64,000 bases of DNA from an uncultured Parasphingopyxis sp. (lineage in GTDB: Bacteria > Pseudomonadota > Alphaproteobacteria > Sphingomonadales > Sphingomonadaceae). Under the pieces are notes generated by a model that was not told where the DNA came from, did not search any database, and saw only the letters and a list, made by a program, of their open reading frames with translations. The stretch is from contig CAMYKP010000006.1 of NCBI GenBank assembly GCA_947259005.1, positions 620,001 to 684,000 on the forward strand, in the 5' to 3' direction. This document shows, piece after piece, positions 8,384 through 17,443 of this stretch. The position numbers were made by a program, and so were the translations under genes. Each line of letters begins with the position of its first letter. Positions within the stretch are counted from its first letter, which is position 1.

Positions 8384-9589
8384 ATGCGCACGATCCGGTC
8401 GTTCGTCATCCTCATTGCCCTGTTCGGTGCGTTCACAGCGCATGCGCAAACACCGGCACCCGTCACCATCCTCATCTCGATTGACGGATTCCGCCCGGAC
8501 TATCTCGACCGGGGGATTACCCCGCGGCTTGCCGGATTGCGGGAAACGGGTGTTTTCGCCTCAATGCGTCCATCCTTCCCGACCAAGACCTTCCCCAATC
8601 ACTACACGATCGTCACCGGACTGCGCCCAGACCACCACGGAATCACCGGCAATTCTATGATTGACCCGGCGCGTCCCGGCCAGATGTTCAGCCTGGGCAA
8701 TTCTTCTCAGTCGCTCGACCCTTTCTGGTGGGACCAGGCCGAACCGATCTGGATGACTGCGGAAAATGCGGGAATCCGGACGGGTACAATGTTCTGGCCG
8801 GGATCAGAGGTCGCGATACGCGGTGTGCGCCCGCAGGACTGGCAGCGCTTCGACCAGAATATCTCAAATGTTCAGCGTGTGAATGCCGTTCTCGACTGGC
8901 AAAGACGGCCAGACGACATTCGCCCGCGCTTCGTCACCCTGTACTTCGATACGGTGGACATGGCGGGCCATATCCACGGTATCGAAGCACCGGAAACCGA
9001 TGCAGCGATCACCGAAGTCGATACACGGATCGGCGAACTTGTTGACGGGCTCGCAGCTATGGGGCGAGGAGCAAATATCGTGATCATTTCCGATCATGGC
9101 ATGGCGACCATCGATGCCACCCGGGTTGTCCAGCTCGATGAACTGATCGATCCCAGCTTTTACACCTTGGTTGAAAGCGGCCCCTATGCGGCCATCGAAC
9201 CGGCGGCGGGAACCGACGACCATGTGTTCGAAACCTTTCTCCAGCCGCACGAGAATATGAGTTGCTCTCGCCGGGAGGAACTGCCTGCGCATCTCGAATT
9301 CGGTGCCAATCCCAGAGTGACCGCCATTATTTGCCGGGCCGATGCAGGCTGGGTCATCATATCGGGCGAACCGCGCTACCCGATCGCGGGGGCAACCCAT
9401 GGCTGGGACAATTTCGCCCCGGATATGCGCGCGACATTTCTCGCAAACGGCCCCGCATTCACGAGCGCCAGGGCACCGGATGTCATTGATAATGTTGACG
9501 TCTACCCTCTTCTTGCCCGGCTGATCGGTATCACGCCCCTTCCCCATGACGGTGATCCGTTGATTGCCGATGCGTTGCTCGTCGATTGA
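8384..9589 (+). CDS. Ectonucleotide pyrophosphatase/phosphodiesterase (NPP family)
   Basis: A 401-residue exported enzyme: a signal peptide ends near AHAQ at residue 21, and an alkaline-phosphatase-superfamily domain follows. The nucleophile region PTKTFPNHYTIVTG carries Thr69. Metal ligands are visible in SIDGFRPD (Asp34), DTVDMAGHIHG, and ISDHGM. It should hydrolyse nucleotide or phospholipid phosphodiester bonds in the periplasm with two zinc ions, like the Xanthomonas NPP. It starts after a GAAGGAGTGATATC site and follows ychF by 60 bases. Possible roles are nucleotide or phosphate scavenging; the exact substrate cannot be read. Confidence 0.9.
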   Translation: MRTIRSFVILIALFGAFTAHAQTPAPVTILISIDGFRPDYLDRGITPRLAGLRETGVFASMRPSFPTKTFPNHYTIVTGLRPDHHGITGNSMIDPARPGQMFSLGNSSQSLDPFWWDQAEPIWMTAENAGIRTGTMFWPGSEVAIRGVRPQDWQRFDQNISNVQRVNAVLDWQRRPDDIRPRFVTLYFDTVDMAGHIHGIEAPETDAAITEVDTRIGELVDGLAAMGRGANIVIISDHGMATIDATRVVQLDELIDPSFYTLVESGPYAAIEPAAGTDDHVFETFLQPHENMSCSRREELPAHLEFGANPRVTAIICRADAGWVIISGEPRYPIAGATHGWDNFAPDMRATFLANGPAFTSARAPDVIDNVDVYPLLARLIGITPLPHDGDPLIADALLVD

Positions 9590-9594
9590 CATGC

Positions 9595-9616
9595 TTTACG
9601 CTTGCGTAAACGTAAG
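9595..9616. promoter_or_regulatory. LiuR-like palindromic operator upstream of maoC-like gene
   Basis: TTTACGCTTGCGTAAA is a 7-2-7 palindrome, followed by a further CGTAAG half-site. It ends 20 bases before the MaoC-like start. The half-site TTTACG/CGTAAA recurs in front of the enoyl-CoA hydratase gene at 58046. It resembles sites attributed to MerR-family acyl-CoA catabolism regulators such as LiuR. No such regulator gene lies in the window. Confidence 0.5.
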
Positions 9617-9635
9617 TCCGTGATATCCTGCCGCC

Positions 9636-10100
9636 ATGCTCTATTTTGAAGATATTGAACCCGGCATGAAATCCGCTTTCGGTCACTATGAAGTCACCCG
9701 CGAAGAGGTAATCGAATTCGCGTCGAAATATGACCCCCAGCCCTTTCATCTCGACGATGACGCGGCCGCGCAAACCTATTTCGGAAAGCTCTCCGCAAGC
9801 GGCTGGCATACCGGCTCGATGGCCATGCGAATGCTGGTCGACAATATGGACACAAACAAACAGGCGAGCCTGGGATCCCCCGGCATTGACGAGCTTCGCT
9901 GGCTGAGACCCGTCTATCCGGGCGATGTGCTCCGCTGCGAAACCGAAATAGTTGACAAGACACCGTCGCGCAGCCGCCCGGAAATGGGGTCTTTCCGCAG
10001 CAATCTTACCGTCTTCAATCAAAATGACGAGGCGGTGATGACGATGAAATCGATTGGTCTGATCCGTCGGCGTTCAGCGGAGACCGTTGAAAAAGCCTAG
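9636..10100 (+). CDS. MaoC-family hot-dog dehydratase
   Basis: A 154-residue single hot-dog-fold protein. The (R)-specific enoyl-CoA hydratase motif is present as YDPQPFHLDDDAA, with the catalytic pair Asp33 and His38, followed by SGWHTGSM. Family members hydrate trans-2-enoyl-CoA in beta-oxidation or supply precursors for other pathways. It could equally be a mesaconyl-type or other acyl-CoA dehydratase. A palindrome related to LiuR sites lies just upstream, supporting a role in acyl-CoA catabolism. The ribosome-binding site is weak. Its stop overlaps that of apt within a CTAG. Confidence 0.85.
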   Translation: MLYFEDIEPGMKSAFGHYEVTREEVIEFASKYDPQPFHLDDDAAAQTYFGKLSASGWHTGSMAMRMLVDNMDTNKQASLGSPGIDELRWLRPVYPGDVLRCETEIVDKTPSRSRPEMGSFRSNLTVFNQNDEAVMTMKSIGLIRRRSAETVEKA

Positions 10101-10645
10101 TCGCCTTCAAACTCGACCAGCGCTTCGACCGACACACCTGCCCCGCGCAGCTTGGCCGCGCCGCCCAGATCGGGCAAATCGATCACGAACAGCGACTGCC
10201 CCACTTTCGCCCCTGCCCCGCGCAAAAGACGGACCGCAGCATGGGCCGTGCCGCCTGTGGCCAGAAGGTCGTCTATCAGCAGGATGCGGGCGCCCTGGGG
10301 AATGGCATCATGATGCATTTCCAGGCTGTCGCTGCCATATTCCAAGGCATAGTCCTCGGTCAGCGTCTTGCCCGGCAGCTTGCCGCGCTTGCGGACCAAC
10401 ACAAGGCCCGAACCCAGTTCGCGTGCCAGAGCTGCACCGAAGACGAACCCGCGCGCTTCCACGCCGGCAATCGCATCTATCGGGCCATCCACCATGGCGG
10501 CCATGCGTTCGATCACGGTGGAAAATCCGGTCGGATCAAGCAGCAAAGTCGTTATGTCGCGAAACTGGATCCCCGGCTTCGGAAAGTCGGGGATCGTCCG
10601 GATCAGCGCCTTCAGATCGGCGTTGCGTTCAGCCCCGCCGCTCAT
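10097..10645 (-). CDS. apt: Adenine phosphoribosyltransferase
   Basis: A 182-residue enzyme that salvages adenine with PRPP to AMP. Family blocks are clear: PDFPKPGIQFRDITTLL near residue 19, AGVEARGFVFG near 60, VRKRGKLPGKT, and the PRPP-binding loop ILLIDDLLATGGTA near 121-134. The length is normal for the family. It starts 3 bases after the petC stop on the same strand, so it is probably the last gene of the cytochrome bc1 operon. Confidence 0.97.
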   Translation of the reverse strand: MSGGAERNADLKALIRTIPDFPKPGIQFRDITTLLLDPTGFSTVIERMAAMVDGPIDAIAGVEARGFVFGAALARELGSGLVLVRKRGKLPGKTLTEDYALEYGSDSLEMHHDAIPQGARILLIDDLLATGGTAHAAVRLLRGAGAKVGQSLFVIDLPDLGGAAKLRGAGVSVEALVEFEGD

Positions 10646-10648
10646 CCT

Positions 10649-11479
10649 CTAATGCTTCTGGTCGCGCCAGACATTCTTGTAGGCAAGGAATGCGAGCGTT
10701 GTGGCGAAGATCAGGAAGATGAGCACGATAAGTCCAAGATTCTTGCGATCTTCCATCTTGGGTTCAGCCGTCCAGATCAGGAAGGCAGTAACATCTTCGG
10801 CCATATTCTCGACAGTTGCCTCGGTGCCATCAGCATAGCTGACCTGACCGTCCGAAAGGGGCGGCGGCATGGCGAGATTGAGGTTTGCGAAATACGGGTT
10901 GAAATACAGGCCCGTTCCCGGCTGGAATTCCTCCGGCAGGTCGGCAGGCGGGTCTTCATAACCCGCAAGCAGCGAATAGACGTAAGCCGCACCTTCCTCG
11001 CGCGCCTTGGTCATCAACGACAGGTCCGGCGGATAGGCGTTGTTGTTCGCCGCGCGGCCGGCCACTTCATTGGCATAAACATGCGGGAAGTGGTCCGAAG
11101 CGATGGCATTGCGGGTCGTATCTTCGCCGGTATCCTCATTGACGGTCGGAACCTGGATCGGCCACTGATCGGCGATCGCATCGACTTCGGCTTCGGTGAA
11201 ACCGAGATCGGTCAGGTTGCGGAACGCGACATATTCAAGGCTATGACAGGCTGCACAGACTTCACGGTAGACCTGGAAGCCGCGCTGCAGCTGCTGCCGG
11301 TCGAACCGACCGAGCGGACCATCGCTGGCAAAGCTGATTTCCCTGGCATGGTGATGATAGTCATATGCCGTCGGGCCCGGCTCTTCTTCCGTCATATAGG
11401 CGATAGCGCCGATAATTAGCGAATAGCCAAGGACGCCAACAAAGCCGAGGCCGACGAGAAATCCAATAATCCGAACCAT
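10649..11479 (-). CDS. petC: Cytochrome c1 of the bc1 complex
   Basis: A 276-residue membrane-anchored cytochrome. An N-terminal hydrophobic segment is followed by a single c-type haem site CAACH (in VCAACHSLEYVAF, near residue 80), the conserved RNLTDLG, the YPPDLS block, and the methionine-ligand region around NLNLAMPPPL. A C-terminal helix (LGLIVLIFLIFATTLAFLAY) anchors it, with the haem domain in the periplasm. It passes electrons from the Rieske centre to soluble cytochrome c. It forms an operon with petA and petB upstream and apt downstream. Confidence 0.96.
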   Translation of the reverse strand: MVRIIGFLVGLGFVGVLGYSLIIGAIAYMTEEEPGPTAYDYHHHAREISFASDGPLGRFDRQQLQRGFQVYREVCAACHSLEYVAFRNLTDLGFTEAEVDAIADQWPIQVPTVNEDTGEDTTRNAIASDHFPHVYANEVAGRAANNNAYPPDLSLMTKAREEGAAYVYSLLAGYEDPPADLPEEFQPGTGLYFNPYFANLNLAMPPPLSDGQVSYADGTEATVENMAEDVTAFLIWTAEPKMEDRKNLGLIVLIFLIFATTLAFLAYKNVWRDQKH

Positions 11480-11490
11480 GTCGAAACCCC

Positions 11491-12774
11491 TTATTCGGCC
11501 GTTGCGGGCTGGGCCGCATCGTGATCTTTGCCAAGCACTGCTTCAGTGATCGAATTCGGCATCGGCAAAGGCCGTTCCGTCCTCGAAATCAGCGGCAGGA
11601 TGATCAGGAAATGCGCAAAATAATACATTGAGGCGAGCTGGCTAATCATCACATAGGGCTCTTCAGCAGGAGCGCCGCCGCAATAGCCGAGCACCGCAAC
11701 GTCCGCGATCAGCACCCAGAACCAGATCTTGAACTGAGGACGGAACTTGCCGGAACGCACGGGCGACTTGTCCAGCCAGGGCAGGAAGAACAGCAACAGG
11801 ATCGAAGCAAACATCGCCAGGACACCAAGCAGCTTCGCCGGCATGAACAAAATGTCCACGGTAAAAGCGCGCAGGATCGCGTAGAAGGGCCAGAAATACC
11901 ATTCGGGAACGATATGGGCCGGCGTCGAAAGCGGGTTCGCTTCGATATAATTGTCCGCATGGCCGAGATAGTTGGGTGCGAAGAACACCATGATCGCCAG
12001 CAGGATCAGGAACACGCCCGCCCCGAAGCCGTCTTTCGCAGTATAATAAGGATGGAAGGGAATCGTATCCTGAGGACCCTTCACATCAATACCCGTCGGG
12101 TTGCTCGAACCGGGAAGATGCAGCGCCCAGATGTGCAGGATGATGACACCGGCAATCACGAACGGCAGCAGATAGTGGAGCGAGAAGAAGCGGTTGAGCG
12201 CCGCATTGTCCGGCGCAAAGCCGCCCAGCAGCCACTGCTGGATCGTCTCGCCGACAACCGGGATTGCGGCAAACAGGCCGGTGATAACCTGTGCGCCCCA
12301 GAAGCTCATCTGACCCCAGGGAAGGACATAACCCATGAACCCGGTAGCCATCATCAGGAGGAAGATCACCAGGCCGAGCAGCCAAACCATCTCGCGCGGT
12401 GCCTTGTAGGAACCGTAATACAGGCCGCGGAAGATATGGATATAGACGACGATGAAGAAGAAACTCGCACCATTCGCGTGCAGGTAACGCATCAGCCAGC
12501 CCGAATTCACATCACGCATGATATGCTCGACCGACGCAAAGGCGATCTCGCTGTTCGCGGCATAATGCATCGCAAGAATGATGCCGGTGACGATCTGGAT
12601 GACCAGCGCAAGGCCGGAAAGCACACCGAAGTTCCAGAAATAGTTCAGGTTGCGCGGAACCGGATAACCAGCGCCAACGGAATTGAAGACGAGGCGCGGC
12701 AAAGGCAGCCGGTCGTCCATCCATTTCATGAATGGGTTTGTGGGGGTGTATTGTGCAGCCCAGGGAAAGCTCAT
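11491..12774 (-). CDS. petB: Cytochrome b of the bc1 complex
   Basis: A 427-residue integral membrane protein with eight or so helices. It is full-length cytochrome b, not split as in b6f. The haem ligand histidines lie in [10 protein letters not shown] / [21 protein letters not shown] and in the second pair around [23 protein letters not shown]. The Qo-site PEWY motif is present ([16 protein letters not shown]). It carries both b haems and the quinol sites. Spacing to petC is 11 bases, and to petA also 11, consistent with one transcript. Confidence 0.97.
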   Translation of the reverse strand: MSFPWAAQYTPTNPFMKWMDDRLPLPRLVFNSVGAGYPVPRNLNYFWNFGVLSGLALVIQIVTGIILAMHYAANSEIAFASVEHIMRDVNSGWLMRYLHANGASFFFIVVYIHIFRGLYYGSYKAPREMVWLLGLVIFLLMMATGFMGYVLPWGQMSFWGAQVITGLFAAIPVVGETIQQWLLGGFAPDNAALNRFFSLHYLLPFVIAGVIILHIWALHLPGSSNPTGIDVKGPQDTIPFHPYYTAKDGFGAGVFLILLAIMVFFAPNYLGHADNYIEANPLSTPAHIVPEWYFWPFYAILRAFTVDILFMPAKLLGVLAMFASILLLFFLPWLDKSPVRSGKFRPQFKIWFWVLIADVAVLGYCGGAPAEEPYVMISQLASMYYFAHFLIILPLISRTERPLPMPNSITEAVLGKDHDAAQPATAE

Positions 12775-12785
12775 GTCAGTCTACC

Positions 12786-13358
12786 TTACCCGATCGTGAC
12801 GGTTGTGTCGGAGGTGAATTCATATTCGGGCACTACCAGATTGGTCGGTGCCGGGCCTTTGCGGATGCGCGCGGCCGTATCGTAATGCGAACCATGGCAG
12901 GGGCAGAAATAGCCGCCATATTCGCCCTTGTTCTCACCCTGACCTGCGCCCAGCGGGACGCAGCCAAGATGAGTGCAGACCGCCAGCGTGATCAGCCAGT
13001 TTTCATGGCCCTCAGCCGTGCGTTCAGCCAAAGTTTCGGGATCGCGCAGTCCAGAAACGTCAACGGCATTGGCTTCCGTGATTTCTTCCGCGGTAAGATT
13101 GCGGATGAATAGGGGTTGCTTGCGCCAGATCGTCTTGACTGCCTGGCCCGGCTCGATGTTCGCAAGGTCGACCTGAATCGACGAAAGCGCGAGCACGTCT
13201 GCAGACGGGTTCATCTGATTCACCAGCGGCAGAATCGCAATGACCCCGCCAACGCCGGCAACGCTCACAGCGGCAATGTTAAGGAAATCACGGCGACGTA
13301 CACCCTCTTGTTCGGGTTGTTCGCCTGCCGGCTGTTCTACATGGTCTTCCGTGGCCAT
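12786..13358 (-). CDS. petA: Ubiquinol-cytochrome c reductase Rieske iron-sulfur subunit
   Basis: A protein of about 190 residues. A twin-arginine-like [10 protein letters not shown] precedes a single hydrophobic segment that remains as membrane anchor. The 2Fe-2S ligands are complete: [10 protein letters not shown] and CPCHGSHYD, with the disulfide cysteines included. It takes electrons from ubiquinol at the Qo site. The start was set at MATEDHVEQ, preceded by AAGG; in-frame ATGs 5 and 8 codons further upstream are alternatives. First gene of petA-petB-petC-apt. Confidence 0.95.
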   Translation of the reverse strand: MATEDHVEQPAGEQPEQEGVRRRDFLNIAAVSVAGVGGVIAILPLVNQMNPSADVLALSSIQVDLANIEPGQAVKTIWRKQPLFIRNLTAEEITEANAVDVSGLRDPETLAERTAEGHENWLITLAVCTHLGCVPLGAGQGENKGEYGGYFCPCHGSHYDTAARIRKGPAPTNLVVPEYEFTSDTTVTIG

Positions 13359-13522
13359 TCCTCGCGCCTTCATGGTTCTCATCGGACATCGGGGCAAGTG
13401 GATAGATAGCAGCCCTGCCCCAGCGGCTTCTTGGCGCGCCTGATAGCCGCCCTAGGGACCATTTGCCAACAGCGTTTTTGACCAACTTGTGACATCTTCG
13501 CCCTACTGGGTATGAGACAGTC

Positions 13523-13972
13523 ATGCGCATCGCCCTGTTCCAGCCCGATATCGCGGGAAATGTCGGCACAATATTGCGGACTTCCGCCTGTTTTGGCGTG
13601 CCCGTCGATATTATCGAGCCCTGCGGTTTTCCCTATTCCGACCGCAAATTGAAGCGGGCAGGCATGGATTATGCGGCCGAGGCCGATGTGAGTCGGCATG
13701 CGAATTGGGCAGCCTTTCGCGAATCACGCTCCGCGCGCATCGTCCTGCTGACGGTCGACGGAGACACTGCGTTGCCCGATGCGCGGTTCGAGACGGACGA
13801 TATCCTCATGGCAGGATCGGAAAGTGCCGGCGCGCCACCTTATGTCCATGACGCCGCCGCGATGCGGATTCACATTCCTATGAGATCCGGCTTTCGATCC
13901 TTGAATGTCGCGATTGCAACGGGCATCGCATTGGGTGAAGCTTTGAGACAAACGGGAAACTGGCCTGAATGA
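13523..13972 (+). CDS. trmL: tRNA (cytidine/uridine-34-2'-O)-methyltransferase
   Basis: A 149-residue minimal SPOUT methyltransferase. It opens with IALFQPDIAGNVGTILRTSACFG, has the GSESAGAPP loop and ends with the knot-forming IPMRSGFRSLNVAIATGIALGEALRQ. The domain organisation and size match TrmL, which methylates the wobble ribose of tRNA-Leu. Its stop overlaps the hemF start (ATGA), so the two are translationally coupled. It is divergent from petA, with 164 bases between. Confidence 0.93.
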   Translation: MRIALFQPDIAGNVGTILRTSACFGVPVDIIEPCGFPYSDRKLKRAGMDYAAEADVSRHANWAAFRESRSARIVLLTVDGDTALPDARFETDDILMAGSESAGAPPYVHDAAAMRIHIPMRSGFRSLNVAIATGIALGEALRQTGNWPE

Positions 13973-14823
13973 TAGAAATGGATGCCCAGCAAAAGGCTGC
14001 ACGCACGACCTTTGAGAATCTGCGTGACCGGATTTGCGCCGAATTCGAAACCATCGAAACGGAAGCGGGCAGCGATGCCCGTTTCATATACACGCCCTGG
14101 GAACGGCCCGACGAAACGGGCGTGCCGGGCGGCGGCGGTGTGCAGGGCCTGATCAAGGGAGAGGTATTCGAGAAGGCCGGCGTGAACGTCTCCACGGTGG
14201 CCGGGCAGTTCAGCGAAGAATTCTCCAAGACCATTCACGGAGCGGACACGGATCCGCGCTTTTTTGCGACCGGGATCAGCCTTGTCGCCCATATGGCCAA
14301 TCCGCATGTCCCTGCCGTCCATATGAATTTGCGCTTTCTGAATACGACGAAACGCTGGTTCGGCGGCGGTGCGGACCTGAACCCTCCTATCCCCTACAAA
14401 GAGGATACGGATTTCTTTCATGCAGAGCTTTTCAAGGCCTGCGATGCCCATGGACCGGGCGACTATGAGAGATTCTCGAAATGGGCGGACGAGTATTTCT
14501 GGATTCCGCATCGCAACGTCGCGCGCGGTGTGGGCGGCATATTCTTCGATCATCTGGAGATTGACGATGACGATGCGTTCAACGCGCATCTCGCTTTTGC
14601 CGATCATGTCGGCGATGCATTCCTCAAGGCATTCCCGGCGCTCGTACGCAAACGAATGGCTCAGGAATTCACCGAGGAGGAAAAAGCGACGCAGCTCGAA
14701 TGGCGCGGGCGCTATGCTGAATTCAATCTTGTCTATGATCGCGGGACGCTGTTCGGCCTCAAGACCGGTGGCAATATCGATGCTATCCTGATGAGCCTGC
14801 CTCCGCTCGCCACTTGGTCGTGA
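13969..14823 (+). CDS. hemF: Oxygen-dependent coproporphyrinogen III oxidase
   Basis: A 284-residue enzyme that decarboxylates coproporphyrinogen III to protoporphyrinogen IX with O2 in haem synthesis. Conserved regions are clear: GISLVAHMANPHVPAVHMNLRF, the Trp-rich RWFGGGADLNPPIPY, HRNVARGVGGIFFDHL and the terminal FNLVYDRGTLFGLKTGGNIDAILMSLPP. The length is typical. It overlaps trmL by 4 bases and is followed 18 bases later by an acetyltransferase gene. Its aerobic mechanism fits the bc1-based respiratory chain encoded next door. Confidence 0.97.
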   Translation: MIEMDAQQKAARTTFENLRDRICAEFETIETEAGSDARFIYTPWERPDETGVPGGGGVQGLIKGEVFEKAGVNVSTVAGQFSEEFSKTIHGADTDPRFFATGISLVAHMANPHVPAVHMNLRFLNTTKRWFGGGADLNPPIPYKEDTDFFHAELFKACDAHGPGDYERFSKWADEYFWIPHRNVARGVGGIFFDHLEIDDDDAFNAHLAFADHVGDAFLKAFPALVRKRMAQEFTEEEKATQLEWRGRYAEFNLVYDRGTLFGLKTGGNIDAILMSLPPLATWS

Positions 14824-14841
14824 CGGCCGGGCGATAACGGA

Positions 14842-15429
14842 ATGGGATTGCATACGCTCAAGGCCGGTGAACTGGGCGCGATCGTGACCTATCTCGACAT
14901 GCGGGAGCGGCCAAAGCCCGCGCCACTTCCCCCTTCCCCGCTTAGATTGAACCGCTGGAAGCCTGTTGATCCCGATAAATACCGTATGCTGTTCAAGCGT
15001 ATAGGAGGACCATGGCTCTGGTTTTCCAGGCTCGTGATGGACGACAGCGAGTTACGCTCGATTGTCGACGACCCGAAGATAGAGGTATTCGCGATCGAAG
15101 ATAGAACCGGCATCGAGGTTGGTATGCTCGAACTGGATTTTCGCGAACCCGGCGATTGCGAGCTTTCCTATGTCGGATTCGTCCCGGAACTGGCTGGCTC
15201 AGGACACGGGAAATGGCTGATGGCGGAAGCTCTGATGCGCGCTTGGCGCAAAGATGTTTCACGCGTCCATGTCCACACTTGCACGCTCGACCATCCGGGT
15301 GCCCTGCGCTTCTATCGAAATTCCGGTTTTGATGTTCGCGGACAGGCGGTCGAAACATTCCCCGATCCAAGGCTCATCGGATTACTGCCGCGAGATTTCG
15401 CCCCGCATGTGCCGCTGCGCGAAGCCTAG
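14842..15429 (+). CDS. GNAT family N-acetyltransferase
   Basis: A 195-residue protein. The acetyl-CoA-binding core is seen in the C-terminal half: LSYVGFVPELAGSGHGKWLMAEALMRAW near residue 110, and the following HTCTLDHPGALRFYRNSGFDVRG, typical of GNAT motifs A and B. The first 60 residues are an extension rich in Pro and basic residues. The acceptor is unknown. It follows hemF closely and is probably in its operon. The stop codon overlaps the convergent membrane-protein gene within a shared CTAG. Confidence 0.88.
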   Translation: MGLHTLKAGELGAIVTYLDMRERPKPAPLPPSPLRLNRWKPVDPDKYRMLFKRIGGPWLWFSRLVMDDSELRSIVDDPKIEVFAIEDRTGIEVGMLELDFREPGDCELSYVGFVPELAGSGHGKWLMAEALMRAWRKDVSRVHVHTCTLDHPGALRFYRNSGFDVRGQAVETFPDPRLIGLLPRDFAPHVPLREA

Positions 15430-16178
15430 GAAAACACCTGCGGCGTCGTTTCTCCAGTCAGTTGCCGATAGATAGCGACCGCCATCAGCGTAAAGACCGT
15501 CGTACCTGCTGCGGATACAAGGCCCGAAATCACAGCGAGCAAGGCTGAACCTGCACCGCCAGCGTCCATATCGAGGCCCGACAGCGCCAGAACCGACCCG
15601 AACACTATCGAACAGACGATGGATATGAGTAGAAAAACAATGCCAATGATCAGCAGGAACGCAAAAATCGGCAATGCATTGCCTTTGGTTACCGCAAAAC
15701 TTCTCTGGATTGCGACGATCGGGTTGCGGATATTTTCAGATATGGCGATCACGCCGATGGGCGCTAGGCGCGTCGCGAGATAGATACCCGGCAGGATAAA
15801 CAAGAGCAGACCAAGCCCGACAATGAGATTGCTCGCGAGATTGATGAGGAAGTAAAAGGGCAGAAAGAGCAGCGCTGCCTTGATCGCTTCACCAACTGTC
15901 AGTCGGCCACCTGCCATCACCAGCGACCATATCGCCAGCTGGCCGACCATCTGGATAAGACTGATCACGAAAATCAGCGGCAAATAGGGTTGAAGCACGG
16001 CAACTATCGCGTTCAAACTGCTGATATCCTCGACCGGCGGCAGCCTGAAAGACAATATGAGCCCCGGAAGCAGGAAAAAGACGCCCGCAATCGCAACCAG
16101 CAAGGGCATCTCGCGGCCCAGCAATTGCCGGACTTCATCCCAGCCCGCGCTCGGTGAAAATCGTTTTGTATCGACCAT
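15426..16178 (-). CDS. Multi-pass membrane protein (GPDP-membrane-domain-like)
   Basis: A protein of about 250 residues with six predicted hydrophobic segments: LLVAIAGVFFLLPGLILSF, PLIFVISLIQMVGQLAIWSL, the LLFLPFYFLINLASNLIVG region, and two near the C-terminus. The pattern and the central LPGIYLATRLAPIGVIAISE block resemble the membrane domain seen fused to some glycerophosphodiester phosphodiesterases (PF10110 type) and similar YciC-like proteins. No catalytic domain is attached. The start is uncertain: ATG at 16178 follows GGAGG closely, and another ATG lies 12 bases upstream. Function unknown. Confidence 0.7.
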   Translation of the reverse strand: MVDTKRFSPSAGWDEVRQLLGREMPLLVAIAGVFFLLPGLILSFRLPPVEDISSLNAIVAVLQPYLPLIFVISLIQMVGQLAIWSLVMAGGRLTVGEAIKAALLFLPFYFLINLASNLIVGLGLLLFILPGIYLATRLAPIGVIAISENIRNPIVAIQRSFAVTKGNALPIFAFLLIIGIVFLLISIVCSIVFGSVLALSGLDMDAGGAGSALLAVISGLVSAAGTTVFTLMAVAIYRQLTGETTPQVFS

Positions 16179-16255
16179 GGCCTCCATCATGCGGTGTGAT
16201 GATCGACGGCACAAGCCCTTGATCCCCGCCCCCTTCCCGCACATCTATTCTAATC

Positions 16256-16915
16256 ATGGAAACAAGCGATATCGAATGGCGCGTTTGGCCGGGCCTGACA
16301 GGCTATCCGGAGGTACTTGCCGAAATGGAGGAGCGCGCGGCTGCAATATATCGCGGTGAAGCTGCCGAATGCATCTGGCTGCTCGAACACCCTCCGCTTT
16401 ACACTGCCGGGACGAGCGCTGCGCCCGAAGAACTTCTCAGCGCCGAGCGATTTCCCGTCTATTCGGCCGGACGCGGCGGCCGATACACCTATCACGGGCC
16501 GGGTCAGCGTATCGTTTACGTGATGCTGGATCTGGCAAAACGTGGCCGCGACGTGCGTCATTTCGTGCATTCTCTCGAAGCATGGGTGATCGCAACCCTT
16601 GCCGAACTCGGCGTCGACGCGCGCCGCGCCGAGGGACGGATCGGCATCTGGACGGATGATGGCGATAGCGAAGCAAAAATCGGTGCGATCGGCGTCCGCA
16701 TCCGCCGCTGGGTGAGCTTTCATGGCTTCGCGCTCAATGTCGCACCCGATCTCGCGCATTTCGACGGTATCATTCCTTGCGGAATCGCCGAATATCCGGT
16801 GACAAGCCTATCGAAGCTGGGCGTGGCGGCGGAAATGGAAGCCGTCGATGCGGCGATCCATGCGCGATTTGGAGACTTCCTGGATATATTGGAAGCACCT
16901 GAAACAAAGGATTGA
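16256..16915 (+). CDS. lipB: Lipoyl(octanoyl) transferase
   Basis: A 219-residue enzyme that moves octanoyl groups from acyl carrier protein to lipoyl domains of the 2-oxoacid dehydrogenases. Diagnostic blocks are [35 protein letters not shown], the catalytic lysine in [24 protein letters not shown], and the catalytic cysteine in GIIPCGI. Length is normal. It is divergent from the membrane-protein gene upstream. lipA is not in the window. Confidence 0.96.
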   Translation: METSDIEWRVWPGLTGYPEVLAEMEERAAAIYRGEAAECIWLLEHPPLYTAGTSAAPEELLSAERFPVYSAGRGGRYTYHGPGQRIVYVMLDLAKRGRDVRHFVHSLEAWVIATLAELGVDARRAEGRIGIWTDDGDSEAKIGAIGVRIRRWVSFHGFALNVAPDLAHFDGIIPCGIAEYPVTSLSKLGVAAEMEAVDAAIHARFGDFLDILEAPETKD

Positions 16916-16990
16916 ATCCGGCGACGTTAAGGATAAACTTGTGGCGCGAAAACGGGAGCGCTATCGCATTTGCGAACGAGGGAGACGGTG

Positions 16991-17323
16991 ATGCGCATTT
17001 CAAAGACAGTTCTGAATGGATCGACAGCTATCTTGGCGGCGCTGGCTCTGGCAGCCTGTGGCGGCGGCACGGAAACGGCAACCACCGACGAAAACACAGC
17101 CGTAACCGATGTCGACCCCGGTGAGGGCGACGGAACGATCAACGACACCACGCTCATCGATGGCACCATCGGTGCCGAAGAAGCGATGGGGATGGAAAGC
17201 AGGATGCCTGCGGATAGTCGCGAAACCGCCCAATCCGATGAAGAACCGGCCAGTGCGCCGCCTGCCCAACCTGCCGCCGAAGAACCGACTGATGATGAGG
17301 AAGATGCAGACGCAAGCGAGTAA
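16991..17323 (+). CDS. Small acidic lipoprotein, unknown function
   Basis: A 110-residue protein with a clear lipoprotein signal: MRISKT followed by a hydrophobic run and the lipobox LALAACGGG. The mature part is strongly acidic and low in complexity, rich in Thr, Glu, Asp, Ala and Pro, ending in EEPTDDEEDADASE. No domain is recognised. A GGAG site precedes the ATG. It is likely a disordered periplasmic or outer-membrane lipoprotein. It sits between lipB and another exported protein of unknown function, all on the same strand. Confidence 0.7.
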   Translation: MRISKTVLNGSTAILAALALAACGGGTETATTDENTAVTDVDPGEGDGTINDTTLIDGTIGAEEAMGMESRMPADSRETAQSDEEPASAPPAQPAAEEPTDDEEDADASE

Positions 17324-17443
17324 AATGACGCTTGATCGATGCTGCGCACGCCAAAACGAGTCGGTGGGACGGCGAACCGAGAGACACCAGCTTACCCTAT
17401 CCGTAATTCACGGTACAAAGACGGTGAGCGAGGGAGAGTGAAT

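Noticed and set aside
13870-14853. 327-codon open frame on the minus strand
   Set aside because: It runs antisense to hemF, which is certain; no domain in the translated shadow.
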